DNA from: Deltaproteobacteria bacterium
GTDB taxonomy: Bacteria; Desulfobacterota; Desulfobaccia; Desulfobaccales; 0-14-0-80-60-11
DNA length: 37,274 nucleotides
Direction of reading: 5' to 3'
Assembly: GCA_026388765.1 (NCBI GenBank)
Contig: JAPLJC010000161.1
Coordinates: 1 to 37,274 of the forward strand
Every line of letters begins with the position of its first letter. The first letter of the stretch is position 1. A program made the translations under genes and the position numbers. Below, piece by piece: positions 10,164 through 19,827 of the stretch. The notes beneath the pieces are model-generated. The model ran no database searches and was not told the origin of the DNA. It worked only from the letters and a program-made list of their open reading frames with translations.

Positions 10164-10304
10164 GAGTGCCAATTTCCTGCTTGGGTTTGCTGCACCTTTC
10201 AGCAAATAGCAGCAAGAAACAGGCCAACTACGGTAGGGCGGCGAAATGAGGCCAGAGGGAGAATGAGAGGGGTTTGCTTCTGGAACCGAAAACCGAAAAC
10301 TGCC

Positions 10305-11225
10305 TTAATCCCGCGGCACCGCCAACATGCGCTCCACTGCCTGCAGGGCCCGTAGGCGGATCTCTTCCGGCACCGTGACCTGGTAGCGATTTTCCTTCAG
10401 GGCGCTCAAAACATCGCCCAGGGTCATGCGCTTCATGGGCCGGCAGATGAGGCGCCGGGACGGGGAGTGAAAGACCTTGCCGGGGTTTTCCTTTCGCATG
10501 CGATGCAGGATGCCTTGTTCCGTGCCGATGATGAATTCTTGGGCCGCGGCCTCGTGCACATATTGGAGCATACCGCTGGTGCTGCGGATGGCATCGGCCA
10601 GATCCAGAACCTCAGGGTTGCATTCCGGATGGGCGATAAAGACCGCTTGGGGGTGGGCCTCCCGGAATTCCAGGATCTCCTCGGCGCTGAGCCCGTCGTG
10701 GACGTTGCACCAGCCTTCCCAGGTAATGATCTCCACGGATTTGGGGGTGTGGCGGGCCACATAGAGGCCCAGATTTTGGTCCGGCAGCATCAGCACCCGA
10801 CTGGCTGTCAAAGAATTGACGACCCGGACGGCATTGGCGGAGGTGCAGCAGATGTCGCTTTCCGCTTTCACCGCCGCGGTGGAATTGACATAGGTGACCA
10901 CCGGCACTCCGGGCAGTTCTTCTTTCCGGGCTAGAAGTTTGTCGACCTTAACGGATTCGGCCAGGCAGCAGCCCAGGTCGGTGCGCGGCAGGAGCACGGT
11001 CTTCTCGGGGCAGATAATGGCCGCGGTCTCCGCCATGAAGTGGACCCCGCAAAAGACGATGACTTCAGCGTCGGTCTTGGCCGCGGCCAGGGACAACTCC
11101 AAAGAGTCGCCCACCAGGTCGGCCACATCCTGGATCGGCGCCGGCTGGTAGTTGTGAGCCAGCATGATGGCCCGGCGGCGCTCCAGCCACTGCCTAATTT
11201 CCTGCTGTTGGAAAGTAAATTCCAT
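10305..11225 (-). CDS. nadA: Quinolinate synthase
   Basis: Condenses iminoaspartate with dihydroxyacetone phosphate to quinolinate in de novo NAD synthesis, using an oxygen-sensitive [4Fe-4S] cluster. The 306-residue length fits the family. The family start ILAHNYQ appears as IMLAHNYQPAPIQDVAD, and the three expected cluster cysteines are in DLGCCLAES, GWCNVH and ICRPMKR. YVNSTAAVKAESD is the conserved substrate-loop region. The ATG at 11225 has no strong ribosome-binding site (TTGGATT only). nadB and nadC are not in the window, and a dispersed repeat separates nadA from lolA. Confidence 0.95.
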   Translation of the reverse strand: MEFTFQQQEIRQWLERRRAIMLAHNYQPAPIQDVADLVGDSLELSLAAAKTDAEVIVFCGVHFMAETAAIICPEKTVLLPRTDLGCCLAESVKVDKLLARKEELPGVPVVTYVNSTAAVKAESDICCTSANAVRVVNSLTASRVLMLPDQNLGLYVARHTPKSVEIITWEGWCNVHDGLSAEEILEFREAHPQAVFIAHPECNPEVLDLADAIRSTSGMLQYVHEAAAQEFIIGTEQGILHRMRKENPGKVFHSPSRRLICRPMKRMTLGDVLSALKENRYQVTVPEEIRLRALQAVERMLAVPRD

Positions 11226-11247
11226 GGTTAATCCAAAGTATATACTT

Positions 11248-11318
11248 CGTAGGGGCGAATCTTGTATTCGCCCTCTTATCCGGGCACAATCAGGGCGAAC
11301 CCAAGGTTCGCCCCTACG
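11248..11318. repeat. Dispersed inverted repeat, CGTAGGGGCGAA family, overlapping the lolA 3' end
   Basis: CGTAGGGGCGAATCTTGTAT is mirrored by GGTTCGCCCCTACG. The rightmost five bases lie inside lolA and provide its TAG stop codon, so the element appears to have arrived at, or grown into, the end of the gene. Confidence 0.75.
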
Positions 11319-11985
11319 ACCCCGGGGTCTCCCGCACCACCTGGACTCCCGGCGGCGGCGTAAAGCTGAAGAAATCGGCCCCCAGCTTCACATTCAACTT
11401 CATCTGCGAAAAAGCGAAGCGGGTCTCTTCCCCCATGGCATTGGCAAACTCCAGCTTATCCACCAGATAAGTCTTGGGGTTGATGGTCAGGGTAAGCCGT
11501 TTCAGCTCCGCCTGCTCCTTTTTGGGGAAGAGGTCGATGATGAAACTCTCGCCCGCCTTGGGCGGCTGTTTCCAGGAGATGGTGAAATCCTTCTGGAACT
11601 GGCCGATGCCTGAGAAGAAGCGCATCACCAGGTCGGAGCGCAGCACCTGGTCCAGTTTATAGACCATGACCAGGGCGTCCTGGGGCATGTACATCCACAC
11701 CAGGCGGCCGTCGGAGACCACTTCCTTTTTCTGCTCCGCCGGAATTTCGTACTGCCAGCGCATGCGACTGGGTTTCATAAAATACATCCAGCCCGCCGCA
11801 GTGTCGGTCTGCTGCATGGCCTTAATGCTGGACTCCTGCTGGAAGCGGGCCTGAAAGGCCCCGCTCTTGTCATATTCGGCCTGGACCTTTTTCATCACGT
11901 CTTCGGGGTTGTCAGCCCCGGCCGCGGCCAGGGGCCCCAGCAGCAGGAGCAGTGGCAGCAGGAAGAAGAATATCTTGGTTTTCAT
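11314..11985 (-). CDS. lolA: Outer-membrane lipoprotein carrier protein LolA
   Basis: Periplasmic chaperone that takes lipoproteins from the LolCDE complex to the outer membrane. The 223 residues begin with a clear signal peptide (MKTKIFFFLLPLLLLLGPLA, cleavage probably after AAAGA). The mature domain opens with the family pattern AEYDKSGAFQARFQQES and continues with PSRMRWQYEIP, VVSDGRLVWMYMP and SFIIDLFPKKEQAELKRLTL, typical of the LolA half-barrel. An AAGGAAAGG ribosome-binding site precedes the ATG at 11985. The last codons overlap a dispersed repeat that supplies the stop. Its presence marks the host as Gram-negative. Confidence 0.9.
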   Translation of the reverse strand: MKTKIFFFLLPLLLLLGPLAAAGADNPEDVMKKVQAEYDKSGAFQARFQQESSIKAMQQTDTAAGWMYFMKPSRMRWQYEIPAEQKKEVVSDGRLVWMYMPQDALVMVYKLDQVLRSDLVMRFFSGIGQFQKDFTISWKQPPKAGESFIIDLFPKKEQAELKRLTLTINPKTYLVDKLEFANAMGEETRFAFSQMKLNVKLGADFFSFTPPPGVQVVRETPGS

Positions 11986-12177
11986 TACCTTTCCTTGCAG
12001 GAAAAAATGCCTGGGTTAAACTTACTAAATTTATCAGATGGATTGAGGTGCGTCAATTAATGTGGAGTCGGCACCGGCTCATGAACCGCGGAAGGCGGCG
12101 GTTATAGGGAGACCAAAATTGATCGCACACCTCTGCGAGTTGCACCATCTGCTAAAATTAAAGGAGGATATTGAGAG

Positions 12178-12660
12178 ATGAGCCCAAGTGCCAAAATCAT
12201 TGCCGATTTGATGCTTGAAGAGGTTGGGGTTCATGCAACCCCAGGTCCCGCGGCAACTGCCCGGATTATTGAATACGGCCAGCACACAACCCTCAAGCCG
12301 ACCTCTGATGAAGTGGCCTGGTGCTCCGATTGCCTGAACTTTATCGTTGACGAGGCCAGGCAGACCCATCCGGAGATCGATCCGCCCACTAGGTCGGCGG
12401 CGGCGATTTCCTGGGCCGGGTGGGGTGAAGAAGTCCCGGACGGCGAACAGGACAGGGGCGACGTGGTGGTATTCGATTGGGGTGGGGGCCATAATCACGT
12501 TGCCGTCTATCTGACGGAGGACGAAGACCACCCGGGTTTGATTCAGGTGGTGGGCGGCAACCAGTCGGGCCCCAAGGGCGGGCCTCATGCAGTTAATGAG
12601 AAATGGGACCCGCTTAACTGCGTGATCCATTTCCGGAGGCCTAAAAATTATCAGGAGTAA
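12178..12660 (+). CDS. TIGR02594/CHAP-like putative cysteine amidase
   Basis: A 160-residue protein. The likely nucleophile is Cys49 in EVAWCSDCLNF, and a His lies in GHNHVAVYL (about residue 107). Between them is a GDVVVFDWGGG strand, and VVGGNQSG follows. This order (WCS, GD-V-F, H-V-Y, GGNQS) is the pattern of the TIGR02594 family of CHAP/NlpC-like peptidoglycan hydrolases, often found on phages and secretion loci. There is no signal peptide, so export would need a holin, a secretion system or lysis. An AAAGGAGG ribosome-binding site lies about 10 bases before the ATG. No phage genes are adjacent, so it may be a stray cargo gene. It is divergent from lolA. Confidence 0.65.
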   Translation: MSPSAKIIADLMLEEVGVHATPGPAATARIIEYGQHTTLKPTSDEVAWCSDCLNFIVDEARQTHPEIDPPTRSAAAISWAGWGEEVPDGEQDRGDVVVFDWGGGHNHVAVYLTEDEDHPGLIQVVGGNQSGPKGGPHAVNEKWDPLNCVIHFRRPKNYQE

Positions 12661-12689
12661 AAATCCTTCTTATTGTTGGTGATATTAAA

Positions 12690-13733
12690 GTGACCCGGAT
12701 CGAAGATTTTGACTACCATTTACCGCCGGAGCTGGTGGCCCAGCAGCCCCTGACCCCCAGGGACGCCTCCCGCCTCCTGGTGCTCGACCGGGCCACGGGG
12801 GCGGTCAGCCACGCCCAATTCCGGGATCTCGGGCACTGGCTGGACCCTGGCGATTTGCTGGTGGTCAACGATACCCGGGTCTTTCCCGCCCGCCTCCACG
12901 GGATGAAAGATAGCGGCGGCCGGGTGGAGCTGCTCCTGCATCACCTGCCCCAGCCGGAAGGCAATGCCGACGGGGCGGTGCGGGCCCGGGCCACCCATCG
13001 GGGCCGCCTGCGGCCCGGCCAGGTGCTTCATTTCGGCCCCGACTTGCAGGCCGAAGTCATCGCCCTGCCGGAACCCGGGGTGGCTGAGGTGCGGTTTGCC
13101 GCGGCTGCCGAGGACGCCCTGAGCCGGGTACTGGCCCACGGCGAGGTGCCCCTGCCGCCTTACATCCACCGCCCCGCCGCCGAGCCGGATCGGGACAGCT
13201 ACCAGACCAGGTTCGCCCGGCAAACCGGAGCCGTGGCCTGCCCCACTGCGGGTCTGCATTTTACCGCTGAGGTTCTCCAAGACTTAGGGCGGCGGGGTAT
13301 CGAGACGGTAACCATCACCCTACACGTGGGGCCGGGCACCTTCATGCCGGTGCGCCAGCAGGATTATACCCGGCATCAGATGCTGCCGGAATATTTCGAA
13401 CTGACCGCGGCCGCGGCGGCCCGGCTCAACCAGGCGCAGGCCCGGGGACAGCGAATCGTGGCGGTGGGCACCACCAGCACCCGGGTCCTGGAATACTGCG
13501 CTTCGCCCCAGGGTTTCCAGGCAGCCCAGGGCTGGTGCGGCCTCTTCATCTATCCGGGTTATCAGTTCCAAGCGGTGGACCGGCTCCTCACCAACTTCCA
13601 TCTGCCCAAATCCACCCTGCTCTTGCTGGTGAGCGCCCTGGCGGGGCGGAACCTGATTAGACGGGCCTATGAAGAAGCCGTGCGGGAGCAATATCGGTTT
13701 TATAGTTATGGGGACTGCATGCTCATTTTGTAG
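12690..13733 (+). CDS. queA: S-adenosylmethionine:tRNA ribosyltransferase-isomerase
   Basis: Adds the cyclopentene ring precursor from S-adenosylmethionine to 7-aminomethyl-7-deazaguanine in tRNA, forming epoxyqueuosine. At 347 residues it is full length. Typical blocks are FDYHLPPELVAQ at the N-terminus, DLLVVNDTRVFPARL, VEVTLPPYIHR-like EVPLPPYIHR, TGAVACPTAGLHFT, VTITLHVGPGTFMPV and a C-terminal FHLPKSTLLLLVSALAG. The start is GTG at 12690, preceded only by a weak GGTGAT. The next protein gene is tgt, the step that precedes QueA in the pathway, 212 bases downstream beyond two dispersed repeats. Confidence 0.96.
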   Translation: MTRIEDFDYHLPPELVAQQPLTPRDASRLLVLDRATGAVSHAQFRDLGHWLDPGDLLVVNDTRVFPARLHGMKDSGGRVELLLHHLPQPEGNADGAVRARATHRGRLRPGQVLHFGPDLQAEVIALPEPGVAEVRFAAAAEDALSRVLAHGEVPLPPYIHRPAAEPDRDSYQTRFARQTGAVACPTAGLHFTAEVLQDLGRRGIETVTITLHVGPGTFMPVRQQDYTRHQMLPEYFELTAAAAARLNQAQARGQRIVAVGTTSTRVLEYCASPQGFQAAQGWCGLFIYPGYQFQAVDRLLTNFHLPKSTLLLLVSALAGRNLIRRAYEEAVREQYRFYSYGDCMLIL

Positions 13734-13750
13734 TAAATGGATAGTCTTTG

Positions 13751-13810
13751 GTGGCACAGGCTTTCTAGCCTGTGAGGGTTTTTCGGCACAGCCTGGAAAG
13801 GCTGTGCCAC
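13751..13810. repeat. REPIN-like pair of GTGGCACAGGC palindromes
   Basis: Two imperfect palindromes: CACAGGCTTTCTAGCCTGTG at 13755-13774 and the GGCACAGCC/GGCTGTGCC pair at 13785-13808. The outer ends GTGGCACAGGC and GCTGTGCCAC mirror each other. The core is related to the palindromes around the RAYT remnant near 6 kb. Confidence 0.75.
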
Positions 13811-13854
13811 CAGTTTTTCTGGTTCCCAAGCAGCGGCGAGGGCAAAAGATAATA

Positions 13855-13929
13855 AATCCCTTCTACTCCCATTTAGGAAAAGGGGGTTAAAAAGTCCCCC
13901 TTTGAAAAAGGGGGATTTAGGGGGATTTG
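13855..13929. repeat. Dispersed repeat of the AATCCCCCTAAATCCCCC type
   Basis: GGAAAAGGGGG, TTAAAAAG, TCCCCCTTTGAAAAAGGGGG and ATTTAGGGGGATTT in series, forming nested stems just upstream of tgt. It is the inverse of the repeat wording at 6875-6951 and 7075-7100. Confidence 0.65.
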
Positions 13930-13930
13930 A

Positions 13931-15383
<1,453 letters not shown>

Positions 15384-15416
15384 TGCACCTTCTCGCTCCC
15401 CGACAGGAAATCTAGG

Positions 15417-17636
15417 GTGCCGGAGACTGCCACGCCCCAGGGATTGATCCGGGAAATCGAACCGCTCCAGGAGTTGGCCCGGGACTGGACCCGACTTTTT
15501 CCCGAGGCAGCGTCCCAGGGAGAGCACTGGCTGCGCGTCCTGGGGCAGGTGCAGGCCCACGTGAGCGAAGACACCTGCCGCCTGGCGGTGGTGGGCGCGG
15601 TCAAATCCGGCAAAAGCACCATGATCAACGCCCTGGTCGGGCAAGACCTGTTGCGCCGGGGCGCCGGCATCCTCACCGCCATGATCACCCGGGTGCAGCC
15701 CGGACCGGAGCCCCGGGCGGTGCTGCAGTTCAAGGAGTGGAGCGAAATCAACGGTGAGATTCACCGGGCCCTCGGGCTGCTGCCCAGTTCGCACCTGTTG
15801 GAGCGGGCCGGGCCCCTGGACCTGGAGCAGCCGGAGGACCGGCAGCTCTTGCAGCAGGTGCTGGCCGAAGTCCAGGGCCTCGACCTGTGGAAGAACGGCA
15901 GCCTGGATCAGAATTATCTCCTCCTCAAATCCTACCTGGAAGGCTATGACCTGGTCAAGGCCCTGATGCCCGGAGAAGGGGTCCTGGCCCTAACCGGCCC
16001 GGAACTGGCCCGGCACCGGGAACTGGTGACCCGGGAGGCCACCGCGGTCTATCTCAAGGACGTGCGCCTCACCATCCCCTTCCCCTGGCCGGCCCAGGGG
16101 GTGGAACTGGGGGACTGCCAGGGGAGCGACTCTCCCATCCCCCAGCACCTGGGCCAGGTGCTGACCTACCTGGTGAAAAGCGACCTGGTGCTCTATGTCA
16201 TCAGCTCCAGGGTGGGATTGCGGCAGGCCGATTTCCAATTTCTGGGGGAGCTGCAGCGCATGGGGTTGGCCCCCCATATCCTGACGCTCCTCAACCTGGA
16301 CCTGGGGGAGCACAGCTCTTTCGAGGAGTTGGCGCGGGTTCGGGACCGGGTGCTGCAGGAACTGAGCCCCTGGCAACCCGAGGTGCGGCTTTACGCCTTC
16401 TCCGCCCTGAAGCTCCTCCTGGACCGGAAGCGGGCCCGGCACGAGGTCCTGGACCCCCGGGAGGCCGCGCTCCTGCAAGTCTGGGCCTTGGGTCCCGAAG
16501 CCGCGGCGTTTGCCGATCAGGAGGCCGCCCGTTTCGAAGCCGACTTGCAGACCACCCTCAAGGATTTACACAGTCGCCGCCTGGCGGGAGGGAGCCTCTC
16601 ACAGGTGCAGATGGTGGCCCGGGGCCTGCGGGAGCAAATGGCCCTCACCCGGGACCTGATGAAAAAAGGTCTGGGCGCCATCAAGGACATGGAGGCTCGC
16701 CTGGAGGCCCGGCGCCAACCGTTGCACGGCACCATGGCCAGCCTGAGCCAGACCCTGGAAGGCGCCGGCAACCGCCTGAAAAAGGAGCTCCGGCGGCGGG
16801 TGGACCGCCAGCTGGACCGGCACGCCGGCCCGGTGGGGGTGGCCCTGAAGGAGTTTATCCAGAACTTCGAGCCCCATTGGCAGGAACTCGCGGCCGCCGG
16901 CACCCCGGCCTCCTTCCGGCCGGCCCTCTATCAGATGTTCCAGGAATTCGCCAAGGCCCTGGCCCAGTTGGTCACCTCCGAGGTCAACATCACCCTGGTG
17001 GAATTCATCCGGGGCCAGGAGGAGTGGCTGCGCCAGGAACTGGGCCACCTCTGGACCCCGCTGTTTCTGGCCTTACAAGAGGCCCTGACCCTCTATTATC
17101 GGGAGATCGCCGATCTGGGCCTGCCCGCCGAACCTCCCACCCTGGAGGTGGCCGCCATTACCCGGCCCCAAGGGCTGGAGATGCCCCTGCTGAACCTGGA
17201 GCCGGTGCCTGGCTGGCGCTTTGCCCGGGAGGTCTGGCTGCGCTCGGGCCTGGGCTTTCTGGGCCGGGCCTGGGTGGTGGTCAGACAGCGCCTGGGCCTG
17301 GGTGGAGCCGTGGAGCCCCGGAGCCAGCTGCAGCGGGACCTGGAACGGGCCCTGATCTCCCTGAAGGACTGGCTCCATGAAGAAGTCCAGGTGCAGCTGC
17401 TCGATTACCGGGAGCGCCTGAAATTCCAATATTTTTTCCCGTTAGTGGACCAGTGGCTCAAGCAGCAGGAGGCCGGGGTGGAAGACACCCTCGGGTCGCT
17501 CTTGGGCAGCCTCTCGGGCCTCACCGCCACCGTGCACCTGGAAGAGACCGAGCGGCTGGCCCGGGAAAGCCGCCTGGAACAGATGATCCCCGCGGTCCAG
17601 GCCATCGAGGCTCGCCTCTCCGAACCGGTGGCCTGA
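15417..17636 (+). CDS. Bacterial dynamin-like GTPase
   Basis: A 739-residue protein with a large N-terminal GTPase domain and a long helical C-terminal region. The P-loop is GAVKSGKST at residues 60-68. Switch/G3 reads LGDCQGSDSP, where dynamins have D-x-P-G, and the G4 position appears as LLNLDLGE instead of T/N-K-x-D. The C-terminal half is rich in long amphipathic helices. Around residues 600-625 a hydrophobic stretch (LRSGLGFLGRAWVVVRQR) could be a membrane-inserting paddle. Bacterial relatives remodel or protect membranes. The GTG at 15417 has AGGAAA about 9 bases upstream. It follows yajC by 33 bases and may share its transcript. No second dynamin gene is adjacent, though many bacterial dynamins work in pairs. 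Confidence 0.75.
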   Translation: MPETATPQGLIREIEPLQELARDWTRLFPEAASQGEHWLRVLGQVQAHVSEDTCRLAVVGAVKSGKSTMINALVGQDLLRRGAGILTAMITRVQPGPEPRAVLQFKEWSEINGEIHRALGLLPSSHLLERAGPLDLEQPEDRQLLQQVLAEVQGLDLWKNGSLDQNYLLLKSYLEGYDLVKALMPGEGVLALTGPELARHRELVTREATAVYLKDVRLTIPFPWPAQGVELGDCQGSDSPIPQHLGQVLTYLVKSDLVLYVISSRVGLRQADFQFLGELQRMGLAPHILTLLNLDLGEHSSFEELARVRDRVLQELSPWQPEVRLYAFSALKLLLDRKRARHEVLDPREAALLQVWALGPEAAAFADQEAARFEADLQTTLKDLHSRRLAGGSLSQVQMVARGLREQMALTRDLMKKGLGAIKDMEARLEARRQPLHGTMASLSQTLEGAGNRLKKELRRRVDRQLDRHAGPVGVALKEFIQNFEPHWQELAAAGTPASFRPALYQMFQEFAKALAQLVTSEVNITLVEFIRGQEEWLRQELGHLWTPLFLALQEALTLYYREIADLGLPAEPPTLEVAAITRPQGLEMPLLNLEPVPGWRFAREVWLRSGLGFLGRAWVVVRQRLGLGGAVEPRSQLQRDLERALISLKDWLHEEVQVQLLDYRERLKFQYFFPLVDQWLKQQEAGVEDTLGSLLGSLSGLTATVHLEETERLARESRLEQMIPAVQAIEARLSEPVA

Positions 17637-17753
17637 CAGCCCCAAATTGACAATTCAACCATCTTCCCCAATTTAGCGCTCCCCTTGAATCATTGGCCGC
17701 ATCCGGTGGTTTCCATATGGTTCACGAGCCCATTTTTGTCCCTGAGCCCCGTC

Positions 17754-17781
17754 TTGACTGTCTGTTTCGATTAACTATAAT
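17754..17781 (+). promoter_or_regulatory. Sigma70-type promoter of the Phd/PIN toxin-antitoxin operon
   Basis: TTGACT (17754-17759), a 16-base spacer and TATAAT (17776-17781). A second TATAATA lies 18 bases downstream at 17794-17800. The two copies, with ACTAT/ATAAC flanks, form a direct-repeat AT-rich patch that would suit binding by the antitoxin itself. Confidence 0.7.
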
Positions 17782-17822
17782 AGTCATATAACCTATAATA
17801 ACTAATAGAGAAGGTGATAGTT

Positions 17823-18110
17823 ATGCTGAAGAAAATCTCCGCCATGAAGGCCCGACAAAATCTGGGGCAATTGCTCAATGAAGTATCTATCCGGGGCGAC
17901 TCATATATCATCGAACGAGCCGGCAAGGCTCTGGCCGCCCTGGTGGATATGGAGAGGTTCCAACAGTTACAGGAAGACCGAAATGCCGCCTTGCAGGCGG
18001 TGAAAAATATCTGGCAGAAGATGCAGGAGGCCGATGCCCAAGAGGTCCAGGAGGCCATAAAAGAGGCGGTGGGGTCGGCAAAAAACCAACAAATAAGAGC
18101 CAAGGCATGA
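17823..18110 (+). CDS. Phd/YefM-family antitoxin
   Basis: A 95-residue protein. Its N-terminus (LKKISAMKARQNLGQLLNEV, then GDSYIIERAGKALAALVDME) is the Phd/YefM DNA-binding fold: it dimerises, binds its operator and presents a C-terminal helix that blocks the toxin. The C-terminal 45 residues are charged and helical. I use the ATG at 17823, which has GAAGGTGAT upstream, over the GTG at 17814. It overlaps the PIN toxin by four bases (ATGA), so the two are translationally coupled. Confidence 0.88.
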   Translation: MLKKISAMKARQNLGQLLNEVSIRGDSYIIERAGKALAALVDMERFQQLQEDRNAALQAVKNIWQKMQEADAQEVQEAIKEAVGSAKNQQIRAKA

Positions 18111-18544
18111 TTCGGGCGGTCTTGGACACCAATGTCTTGGTAAGCGCTCTCCTCACCCCCAACGGTCCCCCCGCCAAAATCCTCGAACTGGCCTTGGAGG
18201 GCCGGCTGAGACTCATCATTTCTCCTGCAATCATCAGGGAAATCGGCTTGGTCTTCCATTATCCCAGGCTAAAGAAAGCCATGCAAAAACACCATCTCTC
18301 CTTCGAAGAAATAGAAGAGGCAATCTTTAAGATCCTCAAGGTGGCTACCATTACCCCAGGCGAGAATATCGCGCCGGGGGTATCACGAGACCCCACCGAT
18401 GATCTGGTTCTCTCCTGCGCGGTCGAAGGGCAGGCCGACTTCATCATTACCGGCGACCAAGACCTGACTGAGCTTGAATCGCATGAGGGGATTAGAATCA
18501 TGGAGCCAGCCACCTTTTTGCAGCTAATCGAAACCAAAGCATAA
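18107..18544 (+). CDS. PIN-domain toxin (COG1569-like ribonuclease)
   Basis: A 145-residue PIN ribonuclease, predicted to cleave RNA with Mg2+ held by acidic residues. The pattern is complete: Asp7 (VLDTNVLVSALL), Glu45 (IIREI), Asp95/98/99 (RDPTDDLVL) and Asp117/119 (TGDQDLTEL). The length and the SPAIIREI and PTDDLVLSCAVEGQADFIITGDQDL wording match the putative PIN toxin family COG1569. It is coupled to the upstream Phd-type antitoxin by an ATGA overlap. The pair sits between the dynamin gene and dprA, with its own promoter. Confidence 0.88.
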   Translation: MIRAVLDTNVLVSALLTPNGPPAKILELALEGRLRLIISPAIIREIGLVFHYPRLKKAMQKHHLSFEEIEEAIFKILKVATITPGENIAPGVSRDPTDDLVLSCAVEGQADFIITGDQDLTELESHEGIRIMEPATFLQLIETKA

Positions 18545-18636
18545 AGGAAGGAATTCTTGTTTTTTTTATTGTGCTCAAACGCCGAATCCATTAGAACGGG
18601 ACAGGAACTCCAAGAATAGTAGCTGTCGAAGCCGCC

Positions 18637-19746
18637 ATGACCGACAAACTCCCCTGGCTGGCCCTGAAGTCCATCCCCGGCGTGGGGCCGGTGCTGTTTC
18701 AGCGCCTGCTCCAGCGGTTCGGCCAGCCGGCCGCGGTCTTCCAGGCTCGCCAAGAGGAACTGCTCAGCGTCAAGGGGGTCAACCGGGACCTGGCCCAAGA
18801 TATCCTGTCTTTCCGGGCTTGGGATCGGGTGGAGGCGGAACTGGCCACTCTGGCCGCGGCCGGGGTGGAAGTTCTTTTACAAACTGACCCCCGCTTCCCG
18901 GCCCGCCTCCGGCAGATTCCTTATCCGCCCCCCCTGCTCTTCCTCAAAGGGACTATCTTACCCGAGGACGACCTGGCCGTCGCCCTGGTGGGCACCCGGG
19001 CCGCCTCCTACTATGGCCTCAAGACCTGCCGCCGCCTGGCCGGGGGCATCGACACCGCGGCCCATCAGGGTGCCCTGGAAAACAGCGGCCGCACCCTGGC
19101 GGTCCTGGGCTGCGGCCTGGACGTGGTCTATCCGCCGGAAAACCAGAAACTCTACGAGCAGATCCCGGGGCAGGGGGCCCTGATCAGCGAGTTTCCCCTG
19201 GGCACGCCCCCCGAAGCCAAGAATTTCCCCATCCGCAACCGCATCATCAGCGGCCTGGCCCTCGGGGTGGTGGTGGTGGAGGCCGGCACCAGAAGCGGCA
19301 CCGCCATCACGGTGCGCTACGCCCTGGACCAGGGCCGGGAGGTCTTTGCAGTGCCGGGTCCCATCGATTCCCCCACCAGCCTCGGCCCGCACCGCCTCAT
19401 CCAGGACGGCGCCAAGCTGGTCCAGGACGTGGATGACATCATCCAGGAACTGCCGGCCCTGAAGAAAGGCCAACGCCCCCTGTTTTCGGCGCCGTCTGTG
19501 GTTCGGGAAACCCAGGCTGCCGAGGGCGGCGGCCCTGCACCCGCCGCGACCGTCGCTCCATCTGTGTCCGCCCCTCCACCGGAAGACCCGCTCCTGGCCC
19601 TCCTGGGCTCCGACCCACTGTCGCTGGACGAATTGGTCCGGGCCACGCGCCTCTCCGCCTCCGCTGTCTTGAGCCGACTCACCATCCTGGAACTCGAGGG
19701 CCTCATCCGGGAACTACCGGGGAAGCGCTACGTTTTGGATAATTGA
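18637..19746 (+). CDS. dprA: DNA-processing protein DprA with an apparent internal 14-residue deletion
   Basis: DprA/Smf binds incoming single-stranded DNA and loads RecA during transformation. The 369 residues comprise an N-terminal HhH region (LKSIPGVGPVLFQRLLQRFG), a Rossmann domain, a Pro/Ala-rich linker (about 290-315) and a C-terminal winged helix (LSLDELVRATRLSASAVLSR). Conserved Rossmann blocks are present: VALVGTRAASYYG, GIDTAAHQGALE, LGCGLDVVYPPEN, SEFPLGTPP, NFPIRNRIISGL and VVEAGTRSGTAITVRYALDQGREVFAVPGPI. However, YGLKTCRRLA runs straight into GGIDTAAH, whereas family members have about 14 more residues there, including the SGLA strand. The frame is kept. Whether the protein still works is unclear. 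The ATG at 18637 has no good ribosome-binding site. Confidence 0.9.
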   Translation: MTDKLPWLALKSIPGVGPVLFQRLLQRFGQPAAVFQARQEELLSVKGVNRDLAQDILSFRAWDRVEAELATLAAAGVEVLLQTDPRFPARLRQIPYPPPLLFLKGTILPEDDLAVALVGTRAASYYGLKTCRRLAGGIDTAAHQGALENSGRTLAVLGCGLDVVYPPENQKLYEQIPGQGALISEFPLGTPPEAKNFPIRNRIISGLALGVVVVEAGTRSGTAITVRYALDQGREVFAVPGPIDSPTSLGPHRLIQDGAKLVQDVDDIIQELPALKKGQRPLFSAPSVVRETQAAEGGGPAPAATVAPSVSAPPPEDPLLALLGSDPLSLDELVRATRLSASAVLSRLTILELEGLIRELPGKRYVLDN

Positions 19747-19827
19747 GCCCTCATTTTTCATTAACCTTGACCCGAATTTGTGTTAAACGTGGGTTAGCGC
19801 CCATCCCCAAAACCCCGGAGAGAAGAC

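Noticed and set aside
18546-18570. Terminator after the PIN toxin (T-run at 18559-18566)
   Set aside because: The T-run is real, but only a GAATTC-centred palindrome precedes it, too weak a stem to call.
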